Shown here in pieces: positions 8,200 through 17,002 of a stretch of 33,680 nt of DNA. Numbering within the stretch: the stretch's first letter is position 1; each line of letters begins with the position of its first letter. Below the pieces are notes generated by a model. That model worked only from the letters and a program-made list of their open reading frames with translations, made no database searches and was not told the origin of the DNA. A program made the translations under genes and the position numbers. This DNA is from Verrucomicrobiales bacterium (lineage in GTDB: Bacteria; Verrucomicrobiota; Verrucomicrobiia; Verrucomicrobiales; DEV007), in NCBI GenBank assembly GCA_030730365.1, contig JANQVJ010000029.1, forward strand, positions 1 to 33,680, written 5' to 3'.

Positions 8200-11100
8200 T
8201 TAAAGTCGTGTCAGGGCCTCACTGAGATTAAAGAGCAAGGCCGAGACCTGCGTCCATGTGGCATGCTCGGATGAGTCAAACGAAGCCTCGCCGGACAATT
8301 CCTCGCGTGGCCATTCCCCGACGGAGATGACACCAAGGGCCGCCGCCTCGTCCGCCGCGTAGCGATTCGTCTCGTCCGTCAGGAAGGAGGTCAGAGAATT
8401 GAGCTCGATCTCGTTAGGGAGCCGGCTCGTCACTTTCTCAAAGGCCGTGCGGAGCCGCTCTCGATCGTCCATCCCCGAAGTCTCCTTCAAGAGCCGCGCC
8501 GCGAAAACACGAGCCGCCTCGGCGAACTGGGGATCATTCAGCGTGACGAGAGACTGCAGCGGTGTGTTCGTGACCCCGCGCTCGGTGATGCACATCTCAC
8601 GGTTGGGTGCGTCAAAGATGCTGAGGGAAGGATGCGGGCTGGTGCGTTTCACGTAGGTATAGAGGCTGCGCCGGTAGAGCTTCTCGCCTTTGTCCTGCAC
8701 GAAGACTTGCGACGTCGCAGGAGTGCTCCCGAAATGACTGACCTCTTTCCAGAGTCCGGTCGGCTGATAGGGATGCACGCTCGGTCCGCCGAGGCGCGGC
8801 ACGAGTAATCCGCTGAGGGCGAGAGACTGGTCCCGAATCGCCTCGGCGTTGAGACGGAAGCGCGGGCCGCGACCGACGAGCCGGTTGCGCGGGTCGAGCT
8901 CGCGCTGCTCGGGGCTCGCGCTGGAATCCTGCCGGTAGGCGGCGCTGCTGACGAGGGTGCGGATGAGCGCCTTCTGATCCCAGCCGCTCCCTACAAATTC
9001 GGTCGCAAGCCAATCGAGCAACTCGGGATGGCTCGGCCATTCGCCCTGCGACCCGAAGTCAGCCGTCGTCGCGACGATGCCGGTGCCGAAGAAGAGCGCC
9101 CAGAGCCGGTTCACGGCGACGCGGGCGGTGAGCGGGTTCTCCGGATTCACGATCCATTTCGCCAGGTCGAGACGGTTCGCCTTTTCTCCGGCGGAGAGAG
9201 CCGGGAGAACGCGCGGGGTGTTTGATGAGACTTTTTCGAGGGCGACGTCGTATTGCCCGCGATCAAGAACATGCGTCTCGCGGGGCTTCGCGGCCACGTC
9301 CATGACCATGGTCTGATGCGGTTTTGTCAGGACATCGACCCGCTCGCTAAGATTGGTGATCTCGACCCGCAGCCGTTCGAGCGACGGGGCATCCTCGCGG
9401 AAGGCGGCGAGGACGACATTGCGCTCTGCAGGAATCCATTCGGCAGCGGGTTTGGCCAGGGCGGCGGCGACGGCGGCGGGAAAGCGGCTGTCGGTGTCGT
9501 TTCCGGCAAAGGCTTCGATGCGCCAGTGGTAAGGCATCGCGTCGGAGCTACCGTAGAAAATCATGACGCTGAGGTAGGGTGCCACGGCGGGATCGACGGG
9601 TTCATCAAAGGTCACGGTGAGATGCTGCGGCGTGGTCGCCCCGGTCGGCTGCCACCAGTGAAGATTGCGTTCGTCGAGGACCCCCGCCGGGACATGACCG
9701 TCAGCCCAGCTGCTCGCGGTCGCGGCGGAGAACTGCAGCTGCCGGTGAAAGTCGACCTGCTTGGCGGGCTGATCACCGGCCGAGACGAGCACGGTCGTGA
9801 CCTTTGGCACTCCGTCAGGATGCGGGGTGAGTTTTTCCCCGTCTCCGGCCGGGAGGAAATGAATGCGGATACCGCTCACCTGCGGGAGGTCGGGGAGACG
9901 GACGGCGTGACTGAAGGCATTGAGCCCCTTTGAGGGTGCGCTGAGAAAAACAGAGCCGTCGGGACGGACTTCGTAATCCCCGGCACGATTCGGCGTGGAG
10001 GCATCGAGGATCTCGACGTGCTTCGCGGCAAAATCCGCGCCGCGCGCTTTTTCCTCCGCCGCGGTTTTCCCGAGCCAGGTGTCAAAACCGTCTTCCGTCG
10101 TCGCGAGCTTCGCCTTGAGCTCCGTGAGACGGGCCTCGAGTCCGGGGAGTTCATCATCGGGGATGACCGAGTGCGCCATGATCTTCGGAGCGGCGTTGTT
10201 CCCTCCATTGCCGTCGAGACCACGATCGCCGAGCTCGTTGAAAAAGGAGAAAAACTCGTAGTACTCCTTGATCGAGATAGGGTCGTATTTGTGATCGTGG
10301 CACTGGGCGCAGGCCATCGTGAGACCGAGGAAGACCTCGCTCGTCGTCTTGACGCGATCGGCGGTGTAGTTCGTGAGATTTTCCTCGGGGATGGTGCCGC
10401 CCTCGTGGGTGATCATGTGATTGCGATTGAATCCGGTCGCGACATTCTGCGCCTCGGTTGCGTCGGGGAGGAGGTCGCCCGCGATCTGCTCGACGGTGAA
10501 GCGGTCGAAGGGCAGGTTCGTGTTGTAGGCCTGGATGACCCAGTCCCGCCAGAGCCACATGTCCCGCCCGCCATCGATGGAGTAGCCATTCGTGTCGGCA
10601 TAGCGGGCCTGGTCGAGCCACGCGAGGGCCATACGTTCTCCGTAATGGGGTGAAGCGAGCAGTCGGGTGATCGCCTCCTGCCAGGCCACCTCCCCGCGCG
10701 CGGCGTAGTCGGTGACAAATTCGGTGACCTCTTTCACTGTTGGCGGCAAGCCGGTGAGGTCGAGATGGAGTCGACGGATCAGAGTTCGCGGATCGGCTTC
10801 GGGCGAAGGTTGCAGGCCCTCTTCTTCAAGACGGGCGAGGAGGAAACGATCGACTTCATTTTTACCCCACTCCCTCTTCGTCGCAGGCAGAGCGGGACTC
10901 ACGGGAGCTTCGTAGGCCCAGTGACCTTCGTATTCCGCGCCTTCCTCGATCCAGCGTTTCAGGAGAGATTTTTGCTCTTCTGTCAGGACAAGATGCGACT
11001 CAGGAGGTGGCATGAGCTCGTCGGGATCGTCGGAAATGATGCGCCACCAGGCTTCGCTTTTCTCTAGGTCTCCGGGGGTGATCGCTTTCGACCCACCCAG

Positions 11101-11739
11101 ATCGGTCGTCGCTCCGGCCAGTGAATCGAGGCGCAAGTCGGCGCGACGCCCGTGCTCGTCGGGCCCATGACAATGGAAGCAGGTCTCGGAAAGGATGGGG
11201 CGGATGTCGCGGTTGAACTTGATGGGACGATTCGCCGAGGCCGACTTGGGCATGGCGGTCTCAGTGAGGCCGGGATGTTTCACCGAGCCGGTTGCCTGGA
11301 TGACCTTCCACGGGTCCTGCTCCGACGTGGCGACGCTCGCGAGGAGAGGGACGGTGGCTCCCTCTTTCGCCTCTTCGCTGACGGCGGGCGCAGCGAGGAT
11401 CACTTCCTCCGGAGACACCGGCTTTTTCAGAAGCAGCCCGGCAGCCAAAAGCAAAGCCACGCAGGCAGCGGCCGCGAGCCGGAGAAGACGGCTCGATCTC
11501 CCCGTGTCGGTGATTCTCCCCAAGGCCGTCCCTCCGGCGACTACGATTGCAGCGTCCTGACCTGCAATCAAGTCTCCCGCAGCCGCGAGCCATGTCTCGA
11601 TCTCGCAATGGTCGAGATAGGCGTCGAGCGCGTCAGGCGAGCGCCGCAGCAGCTCCTGAAAAGCTTCACGCTCTCCCTCGTGGAGGGGGCGCTCGCTGAG
11701 GAGGGCGAGCCAGTGATCGAGTTGTTCTTTGTCGGTCAT
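8200..11739 (-). CDS. Anti-sigma / planctomycete cytochrome / DUF1549 / DUF1553 fusion protein
   Basis: 1179 residues from the ATG at 11739. I prefer this start over an in-frame GTG at 11790 because it lies 10 bp after the sigma stop instead of inside the sigma gene. Residues 1-75 resemble the cytoplasmic sigma-binding part of an anti-sigma factor (DHWLALLSERPLHEGEREAF, then DAYLDHCEIETWLA). A membrane segment follows at about 85-105 (LLRLAAAACVALLLAAGLLL). The outer part has a PSCyt1-type haem motif (CFHCHGPDE, about 183), DUF1549 from about 290 (LIRRLHLDLTGLPPT) with a second haem-like motif CAQCHDHKYDP near 480, then a beta-rich middle, and DUF1553 from about 860 (NPLTARVAVNRLWALFFGTG) to the C-terminus. 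The ECF sigma gene immediately upstream is its expected partner. The fusion would directly couple an exported redox enzyme to sigma-factor release. Confidence 0.92.
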   Translation of the reverse strand: MTDKEQLDHWLALLSERPLHEGEREAFQELLRRSPDALDAYLDHCEIETWLAAAGDLIAGQDAAIVVAGGTALGRITDTGRSSRLLRLAAAACVALLLAAGLLLKKPVSPEEVILAAPAVSEEAKEGATVPLLASVATSEQDPWKVIQATGSVKHPGLTETAMPKSASANRPIKFNRDIRPILSETCFHCHGPDEHGRRADLRLDSLAGATTDLGGSKAITPGDLEKSEAWWRIISDDPDELMPPPESHLVLTEEQKSLLKRWIEEGAEYEGHWAYEAPVSPALPATKREWGKNEVDRFLLARLEEEGLQPSPEADPRTLIRRLHLDLTGLPPTVKEVTEFVTDYAARGEVAWQEAITRLLASPHYGERMALAWLDQARYADTNGYSIDGGRDMWLWRDWVIQAYNTNLPFDRFTVEQIAGDLLPDATEAQNVATGFNRNHMITHEGGTIPEENLTNYTADRVKTTSEVFLGLTMACAQCHDHKYDPISIKEYYEFFSFFNELGDRGLDGNGGNNAAPKIMAHSVIPDDELPGLEARLTELKAKLATTEDGFDTWLGKTAAEEKARGADFAAKHVEILDASTPNRAGDYEVRPDGSVFLSAPSKGLNAFSHAVRLPDLPQVSGIRIHFLPAGDGEKLTPHPDGVPKVTTVLVSAGDQPAKQVDFHRQLQFSAATASSWADGHVPAGVLDERNLHWWQPTGATTPQHLTVTFDEPVDPAVAPYLSVMIFYGSSDAMPYHWRIEAFAGNDTDSRFPAAVAAALAKPAAEWIPAERNVVLAAFREDAPSLERLRVEITNLSERVDVLTKPHQTMVMDVAAKPRETHVLDRGQYDVALEKVSSNTPRVLPALSAGEKANRLDLAKWIVNPENPLTARVAVNRLWALFFGTGIVATTADFGSQGEWPSHPELLDWLATEFVGSGWDQKALIRTLVSSAAYRQDSSASPEQRELDPRNRLVGRGPRFRLNAEAIRDQSLALSGLLVPRLGGPSVHPYQPTGLWKEVSHFGSTPATSQVFVQDKGEKLYRRSLYTYVKRTSPHPSLSIFDAPNREMCITERGVTNTPLQSLVTLNDPQFAEAARVFAARLLKETSGMDDRERLRTAFEKVTSRLPNEIELNSLTSFLTDETNRYAADEAAALGVISVGEWPREELSGEASFDSSEHATWTQVSALLFNLSEALTRL

Positions 11740-11749
11740 GTAATCTATT

Positions 11750-12301
11750 TCAATAAAGACTCTCTCCATCGAGCTCGCGGTGGGATTCACGGCGGACGCA
11801 CTCGATCAGATTTTGCCTCGCCCGGTGGAGAAGCTGGGCGATGGCGTTGGGCTTGCGCTTGCTCTCCGAGCCGAGGATTTCGAGAGAACAGCCGTCGAGG
11901 TAAAACCGGTCGATGACTTCGCGCTGGCGTTCCGGCAATTTTTCGAGACAGAACTGGAGGAGCTTCCGCTTCCGCGACTCCTCCCGCTCGCGCTCGAGAT
12001 GTCTCGTCTCCACCATTTGCTCGAGGTCGGTGTCGAGGAGCGGCACGGTCGCGCGGGCGCGCTGCCTCCGGGTCTCGTTGCGGTAGTGGTTCAAGGCGAT
12101 GGCTCGCATCCAGGCGACCATGTTCGAGCCGTCCTCAAAGTTAACGCGCTTTTCCCAGGCGGTGAGATTGGTGAGCTGCAGCAGGTCACGAGCATCCGCT
12201 AGATTACCCGTCATGCGCACGAGGAATCCGAGTATCGGAACCTGCGCCCGATGCAATCCGGCTTCAAAAGGGGTATTTGTTTCCTGTCGCAAAGCTTTCA
12301 C
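11750..12301 (-). CDS. ECF RNA polymerase sigma factor
   Basis: About 183 residues if translation starts at the GTG at 12301; a TTG at 12292, with GGAG 8 nt upstream, is an alternative. The same frame stays open much further upstream, but that stretch runs through the tRNA-Arg gene and cannot be coding. Region 2 is visible at about 25-85 (ILGFLVRMTGNLADARDLLQ, then MVAWMRAIALNHYRNETRRQ), and region 4 near the C-terminus (LEKLPERQREVIDRFYLDG, then ILGSESKRKPNAIAQLLHRAR). It heads the operon with the anti-sigma/cytochrome fusion 10 bp downstream and should control that operon. An 8-bp inverted repeat ends 1 bp before the GTG, so autoregulation or an mRNA hairpin is possible. A GGAACC box about 65 bp upstream resembles ECF -35 elements, but I cannot find a convincing -10. 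Confidence 0.87.
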   Translation of the reverse strand: MKALRQETNTPFEAGLHRAQVPILGFLVRMTGNLADARDLLQLTNLTAWEKRVNFEDGSNMVAWMRAIALNHYRNETRRQRARATVPLLDTDLEQMVETRHLEREREESRKRKLLQFCLEKLPERQREVIDRFYLDGCSLEILGSESKRKPNAIAQLLHRARQNLIECVRRESHRELDGESLY

Positions 12302-12302
12302 T

Positions 12303-12338
12303 CCGTAAAGGGATGTCACCTGAAGAGATACTTTACGG
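12303..12338 (-). repeat. 8-bp inverted repeat at ECF sigma start
   Basis: Perfect arms CCGTAAAG and CTTTACGG are separated by 20 nt, directly upstream of the GTG/TTG start codons of the sigma gene. The arm nearest the gene runs into the only SD-like sequence (GGAG), so a folded leader could hide it. A second small hairpin (GTATTT/AAATAC, 12348-12364) lies just upstream. Either could be an operator or an RNA control element. Confidence 0.5.
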
Positions 12339-12400
12339 TTTTGCCCTGTATTTTCTCGAAATACGGTTCCGCGATCGGGGCAGAGAAAGGGGCGGGAAGA

Positions 12401-12472
12401 TACACCCATCAGGAATTGAACCTGAACCTTCGGCTTCGGAGGCCGACGTAATATCCATTTTACTATGGGTGC
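12401..12472 (-). tRNA. tRNA-Arg (anticodon CCG)
   Basis: The minus strand folds into a complete 72-nt cloverleaf. The 7-bp acceptor stem is GCACCCA/TGGGTGT with one G-T pair, followed by discriminator A. The D arm is GTAA/TTAC with an 8-nt loop containing GG. The anticodon stem is TCGGC/GCCGA with loop CTCCGAA, giving anticodon CCG, which reads the arginine codon CGG. The variable loop is 4 nt. The T arm is TCAGG/CCTGA with loop TTCAATT. CCA is not encoded, so it must be added by the CCA-adding enzyme. It is transcribed toward the ECF sigma gene, about 100 bp upstream of it. No clear promoter or T-run terminator was found. Confidence 0.95.
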
Positions 12473-12664
12473 CTGCGACACGACGCCACCGGAGAAGGGG
12501 CGATCAGTGAGGGCGGTTAAGATGAGACCTCCCGGGCTGATTCGCAAGCGCTAAGCTCGCCCAAATCCCCTTTCCGGTTCGGAAACTCAACTTTACACTC
12601 CCGAGACGAGGCCATATCGTCCCCCCCGCCCCGGAAAGAAGCAATTTCCGGGCATCTCATCACC

Positions 12665-13471
12665 ATGTCAGCGGCATCATCAGGCAAACGAGTCGTCATC
12701 AAGATCGGCACCGGCGTTCTCACGAGGAACTCGGGCGGCGAGATCCACCACGCCATGATCGCGCGGCTCTCGCAGGCGATCTCGGATATCAACGCGGCCG
12801 GGCACGAGGTCATCATGGTTTCATCGGGCGCTGTCGGGGCCGGGATGTCAGCCTTCGGGTTGACGCAACGGCCCGCTGGGATTGAGATGCTCCAGGCCTG
12901 CGCGGCGGCAGGACAGGCACGGCTGATGCATCTCTATGAAGGCCAGTTTAGCCTCCATGGGATAAAGGTGGCCCAGCTCCTCGTTACGCACGACGATCTC
13001 CAGGACGAGCGCCGCAGTAGCAATGTCCTTGCGACACTAAATGCGATCCTCCCCCACCGGCAGGTCATTCCTATTATGAACGAGAATGACTCGGTCTCGG
13101 TTTACGAACTGAAAGTCGGGGACAATGACACCCTTTCCTCTATCGTCGCGCGGCTCGTGAAGGCGGACCTGCTCATCCTTCTCACCAGCGTCGCTGGGCT
13201 GATGGGGCCTGAGGCGGCTTCGCCCGACGACATCATCCCCGAGGTCGACGAGATCGAGTCCGTCCTCTCTTTCGTGCGTGACGAAAAAGGCGACCTCTCC
13301 GTCGGCGGCATGGCGAGCAAGCTGCGTGCCGTCGAGGCGGCGGTGAATTCGGGCATCGAGACGATCATCGCGAGCGGTCTTCATCCCGAGCAACTCCCCG
13401 AGCTCGTCGAAGGCCGCGGTGTCGGAACCCGCTTCCGGGTCAAAGCCGCCGCCCTCCCCGCCACTACCTGA
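12665..13471 (+). CDS. proB: Glutamate 5-kinase (short form without PUA domain)
   Basis: 268 residues. It phosphorylates L-glutamate with ATP to gamma-glutamyl phosphate, the first step of proline synthesis in the cytoplasm. The amino-acid-kinase fold is clear: KRVVIKIGTGVLT at 8-20, VIMVSSGAVGAG near 50, IPIMNENDSVSV near 137, GDNDTLSSIVARLVKADLLI near 152, and GGMASKLRAVEAAVNSGI near 217. It stops after the kinase domain, so the C-terminal PUA domain of enterobacterial ProB (about 367 residues) is absent; short forms are known in other bacteria. proA starts 4 bp after its stop, which indicates one transcript. It has no obvious Shine-Dalgarno sequence. Confidence 0.96.
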   Translation: MSAASSGKRVVIKIGTGVLTRNSGGEIHHAMIARLSQAISDINAAGHEVIMVSSGAVGAGMSAFGLTQRPAGIEMLQACAAAGQARLMHLYEGQFSLHGIKVAQLLVTHDDLQDERRSSNVLATLNAILPHRQVIPIMNENDSVSVYELKVGDNDTLSSIVARLVKADLLILLTSVAGLMGPEAASPDDIIPEVDEIESVLSFVRDEKGDLSVGGMASKLRAVEAAVNSGIETIIASGLHPEQLPELVEGRGVGTRFRVKAAALPATT

Positions 13472-13475
13472 TACC

Positions 13476-14744
13476 ATGACTTCCGAAGAAATCGGCGCAG
13501 CCGTCCTGCAGATGGGAAAACAGGCCCGTGCTGCCTCTCACGCCCTCACCAAGCTCTCCACGGAGAAAAAGAACGAGATCCTTCTCGCCATGGCCGACGC
13601 GGTGATGGCGCGCGAGGTCGACATCATCGCGGCGAATGAAAAAGATCTCGCCGCCGCCGACGAACTCGGGCTCACCGCGGCGATGAAGGACAGGCTGCGC
13701 CTCGATCACGACCGCCTCGCGGCAATGGCGCAGGGCATCCGCGACGTCGCCCTTCTCCACGATCCCACCGGAGAGGTCATCCGCGAATGGTCGCGTCCGA
13801 ACGGGCTCGAGATCGTGAAAAAGCGCACTCCCATCGGGGTCATCGGGATCATTTTCGAAAGCCGTCCCAACGTCACCGCCGACGCCGCCGTGCTCTGTTT
13901 CAAGACAGGCAACGCAACGATCCTGCGCGGCGGGAAAGAGGCGATCCATTCGAATCGCGCCATCGCCGCGGCCTTGCAGGAGGGCGGAGCCCCCGCCGGC
14001 CTGCCCGATCATAGCATCCAGTTGATTCCGTTTACCGATAGGGAAAGTGTCCGCTTCCTCTGCGAGATGGGCACCTATCTCGACCTCATCATCCCCCGCG
14101 GCGGGGCGAGTCTCATCGAGGCTGTCGTGAGCATGGCCCGCATGCCGGTGATCAAACACTACGACGGGATCTGCCACGTCTTCATCGACAAGGACGCCGA
14201 TTTTGAAATGGCGGAGACGATCACGGTGAATTCCAAAACACAGAAGCCCTCCGTCTGCAACGCCCTCGAGACGCTGCTGATCCACCGCGAGATCGCCGCG
14301 ACCTTTGCCCCGCGGATCGCCGCGACGCTTTCCACAAAAGGCGTGGAACTGCGCGGCGACGAGACCTTTTGCCAACTGGCCGGAGTCGAGGGCGTCATCC
14401 CCGCGACGGAAGAAGACTGGAAAACCGAGTATCTCGACTACATCCTCTCGGTCAAGGTGGTCGATGACCTCGACGCGGCGATCGCTCATATTAATCATTA
14501 CGGCTCACATCACACCGACAGCATCGTCACGAAAAATGCCGATGCCGCGGCGCGATTCCAGCTCGAGATCGACAGCGCCTGCGTTTTCTGGAACTGCTCG
14601 ACACGCTTCGCCGACGGGGCCGAGTTCGGCTTCGGCGCCGAGATCGGGATCAGCACCGACAAGCTCCACGCCCGGGGGCCGATGGCACTGGAGGAACTGT
14701 GCAGCTACAAGTATCTCGTGAGCGGGAACGGGCAGGTGAAGTGA
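13476..14744 (+). CDS. proA: Glutamate-5-semialdehyde dehydrogenase (gamma-glutamyl phosphate reductase)
   Basis: 422 residues from the ATG at 13476; an in-frame start at 13419 would lie inside proB and is not favoured. It reduces gamma-glutamyl phosphate with NADPH to glutamate semialdehyde, the second step of proline synthesis. Aldehyde-dehydrogenase family features include KRTPIGVIGIIFESRPNVT near 125, GNATILRGGKEAIHSNRAI near 150, the catalytic Cys in TQKPSVCNALETLL near 268, and the conserved C-terminal region SACVFWNCSTRFADGAEFG and GPMALEELCSYKY. The length is normal for ProA. It is the second gene of the proBA operon. Confidence 0.97.
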   Translation: MTSEEIGAAVLQMGKQARAASHALTKLSTEKKNEILLAMADAVMAREVDIIAANEKDLAAADELGLTAAMKDRLRLDHDRLAAMAQGIRDVALLHDPTGEVIREWSRPNGLEIVKKRTPIGVIGIIFESRPNVTADAAVLCFKTGNATILRGGKEAIHSNRAIAAALQEGGAPAGLPDHSIQLIPFTDRESVRFLCEMGTYLDLIIPRGGASLIEAVVSMARMPVIKHYDGICHVFIDKDADFEMAETITVNSKTQKPSVCNALETLLIHREIAATFAPRIAATLSTKGVELRGDETFCQLAGVEGVIPATEEDWKTEYLDYILSVKVVDDLDAAIAHINHYGSHHTDSIVTKNADAAARFQLEIDSACVFWNCSTRFADGAEFGFGAEIGISTDKLHARGPMALEELCSYKYLVSGNGQVK

Positions 14745-14750
14745 GGGTGG

Positions 14751-14933
14751 GTGTATGAACCTCTCCACTCCACGCAGCATGATCACCCTGCCCATGCTTT
14801 CTACAGAGAATGCGCAGTGCATCCCGACGCCTATCACGCTGCCCTGGCAATCGAATTGGGCTGCGAGTGGATCACGGCAGATCGCGGGCTCTCCCGATTT
14901 CGCGGACTGAAACGGCGACATCCCCTTGATTGA
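14751..14933 (+). pseudogene. C-terminal remnant of a PIN-domain (VapC-like) toxin
   Basis: A 60-codon frame follows proA. From about 14811 its translation reads HPDAYHAALAIELGCEWITA followed by DRGLSRFRGLKRRHPLD. This matches the end of many VapC PIN domains, with a helix carrying an acidic residue, a T-x-D turn and the final RFPGLRWxxPL-type strand. The first 20 residues of the frame do not resemble PIN sequence, and the N-terminal Asp and Glu of the active site are missing, so the toxin cannot be complete. No antitoxin gene is present. It is best read as a decayed toxin gene left between proA and the esterase. The family match is from memory of PIN sequences and is fairly specific. Confidence 0.6.
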
Positions 14934-14964
14934 GAGCTTGAGGAAGACGGGACTAACTTGCCCC

Positions 14965-15861
14965 CTACCGCCACAGCCACCGCACCGACTCGGGAAAAAT
15001 CGCGCCGCCGTGGTTGCCGTTGTGGGCGCCTTCGCCGAAGACGAAGTCGTAGTCATACCCCGCGAACTTCAGGGCGGCGGCCATTTCCTGATTGGCAAGG
15101 GGCCAGTTGCCGAGCTCGTTATCGAGGTCGTTGGAACCATCCTGCAGGAAGACCCGGATCGGTTTACGCTCGGTCTTGCGGACGAGCGAGGGATAGGCAT
15201 GCCCGCCCCGAATGTTCGTGAAACTCCCGATGTGGCTGAGCACTTTGCGAAACAAATCGGGACGCTCCCATGCCACCGTGAAGGCACAGATCCCGCCCGA
15301 ACTCATCCCGCAGATGGCGCGCTGCCCGGGATCATCGGTGAGCCGGTAAGTCTTCCCGACCTCGGAGAGGATTTCCTTTTCCAGAAATTCGGCATACTTC
15401 GCATCGAGCGTGTCATACTCGACCGAACGATTGCTCCGCACTCCCTGCGGCGCCTTCCACTTCTGCGGCTCGTCGAATTTCTCCGTGAACCAGCCAGGAT
15501 TCAGAAAAATACCGATAATCACCGGAAGCTCACCCGCCGCGATGAGATTGTCGAAAACGACGGGGACGCGGACCTGCCCTTTTTCATCGACGTAGGCGTG
15601 GCCATCCTGAAAGACCATCACCGCCGCTTTCTCCGAGCCCGCCGGATCATACTGGGCAGGTAGGTAGACGAAATACTCGCGCAAAGTCTCGGGATAGACG
15701 GTGCTTTTCCAGACATGTTTCGTCACAGTCCCCTGCGGAACCCCTTCTTTTCGCTCAGACTCGGGGCCGAAGGGGTATTCCTTCGCCTTGGGCGCAGTCT
15801 CCTGCGAGTGAAGCACACCGGCGGCAGCAAGGACGAGGGCGAAGAATGCGGGGAATTTCAT
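14965..15861 (-). CDS. Secreted alpha/beta-hydrolase esterase (esterase D / feruloyl-esterase-like)
   Basis: 298 residues from the ATG at 15861, which directly precedes a signal peptide ([20 protein letters not shown]). An upstream in-frame GTG would add 10 residues before the signal peptide and is less likely. The fold resembles the putative esterase family that includes enterochelin esterases and CE1 feruloyl/acetyl esterases. Features are [13 protein letters not shown] at 61-73, [11 protein letters not shown] at 81-91, the nucleophile elbow ICGMSSGG with Ser187, an acidic residue in [10 protein letters not shown] near 245, and a His in GAHNGNHGG (280 or 284). It probably removes acyl groups from plant or algal polysaccharides or other extracellular esters; the substrate is not shown by the sequence. 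It is convergent with proBA. Confidence 0.85.
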   Translation of the reverse strand: MKFPAFFALVLAAAGVLHSQETAPKAKEYPFGPESERKEGVPQGTVTKHVWKSTVYPETLREYFVYLPAQYDPAGSEKAAVMVFQDGHAYVDEKGQVRVPVVFDNLIAAGELPVIIGIFLNPGWFTEKFDEPQKWKAPQGVRSNRSVEYDTLDAKYAEFLEKEILSEVGKTYRLTDDPGQRAICGMSSGGICAFTVAWERPDLFRKVLSHIGSFTNIRGGHAYPSLVRKTERKPIRVFLQDGSNDLDNELGNWPLANQEMAAALKFAGYDYDFVFGEGAHNGNHGGAIFPESVRWLWR

Positions 15862-15956
15862 GCTCCCAGTATGGAACACGGAAACCCTCACGCAAGGGCG
15901 GGAATGCCTCCATGCCGTAGCTTTGCAAAGTCACCAAAAGCGCTTTCATTCCCCCG

Positions 15957-16784
15957 ATGTCCGCCTCTCCTCCCCAGGTCGTTCTTGTCACCGGTGCCTC
16001 CAGCGGCATCGGGGAGGCGGCGGTGCGTGCGCTCCTCGCGCAGGGCTACAGGGTCCATGCGGGGGCTCGCCGCGTCGGGAGGATGCAGGCCCTCCGTGAA
16101 GCCGGCGCCGTCGTGCATGCGCTCGACGTCACGGACGAGACTTCGATCAGTGCGGTCGTCTCCTCCATTTTGGAAAACGAGGGCCGCCTCGACGTCCTCG
16201 TGAACAACGCCGGCTACGGCGTCTACGGAGCGATCGAAGAAGTCTCGATCGAGGAGGCGCGCGATCAATTCGAGGTGAATCTCTTCGGCATCGCCCGCCT
16301 CACCCAACTCATCCTCCCGTCCATGAGGACCGCGGGCAGTGGCACGATTATCAACATCTCGTCGATGGGCGGCCGCGTCTACACCCCCCTCGGCGGCTGG
16401 TATCACGCTTCGAAGCACGCCCTCGAGGGCTGGTCCGACTGCCTGCGACTCGAGCTCGCCCCCTTCGGCATCCGCGTCGTCATCATCGAACCCGGCGCGG
16501 TCGGGACGGAGTTCGGTGAACTCGCGGTGGTGCCGCTCCTTGAGCGATCCGGCAACGGCCCCTACGCGGAGACGGCACATAAGATGGCGGCGGCAACGAG
16601 GCGCACTTTTTCCAGCGGTAAGGCGTCCCCGCCCTCGCTCATTGCGGATCTCATCGTCAAAGTGGTCCGCTCGCGGCGGCCGCGGACGCGCTACGTCAGC
16701 GGTTATCTTGCCAGGCCGGTCCTGCTTGCCCACCGCCTCCTCGGAGATCGGTTTTTTGATCTGATGATACGCCGTTTCCTCTGA
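15957..16784 (+). CDS. Short-chain dehydrogenase/reductase (classical SDR)
   Basis: 275 residues with all classical SDR motifs: the nucleotide-binding TGASSGIG at 13-20, LDVT near 60, NNAG near 85, the catalytic Ser in INISSMGGRVY near 137, and the YHASKHALEGW catalytic Tyr-Lys pair near 152-156. The C-terminal extension (about 225-275, rich in Arg) resembles the SDRs often annotated as oxidoreductases of lipid or retinol type. The basic residue pattern after strand 2 (GARRVGRM) suggests NADP(H), but the substrate is unknown. It is divergent from the esterase with a 95-bp gap, in which no clear promoter is seen. Confidence 0.9.
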   Translation: MSASPPQVVLVTGASSGIGEAAVRALLAQGYRVHAGARRVGRMQALREAGAVVHALDVTDETSISAVVSSILENEGRLDVLVNNAGYGVYGAIEEVSIEEARDQFEVNLFGIARLTQLILPSMRTAGSGTIINISSMGGRVYTPLGGWYHASKHALEGWSDCLRLELAPFGIRVVIIEPGAVGTEFGELAVVPLLERSGNGPYAETAHKMAAATRRTFSSGKASPPSLIADLIVKVVRSRRPRTRYVSGYLARPVLLAHRLLGDRFFDLMIRRFL

Positions 16785-17002
16785 GCGAAGACGAGATCAT
16801 TGTCATCTTCCTGATTGACGGCGAGGGAGGGTTTCACCCTATTGCCGAAGACCGCCGCATGCGGGACCGACGGGACCGACGCCTCGCGGGAATCGATTTT
16901 CTTCGCCCGCTCCTGCGCATCCTCTTTTCAATGCTTGCTTCCCGTCTACGATGGAAATCCCGAATTTCACCTGCTAAGCGTTCGTCGACCGGCGTCTTCC
17001 CC
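16785..17002. other. Intergenic stretch downstream of the SDR gene, possible gene debris
   Basis: No recognisable gene. One plus-strand frame stays open from the SDR stop to 17230, but its translation here is Arg-rich (for example RMRDRRDRRLAGIDF) and looks non-coding. I see no hairpin with a T-run, no repeat and no RNA gene. Confidence 0.3.

Noticed and set aside
12370..12376. GGAACC box as an ECF -35 element upstream of the second sigma gene
   Set aside because: No convincing -10 at 16-17 bp; kept only as a remark in the sigma entry.
12302..12547. N-terminal extension of the ECF sigma frame to 12547
   Set aside because: It would translate through the tRNA-Arg gene and has no sigma-factor similarity.
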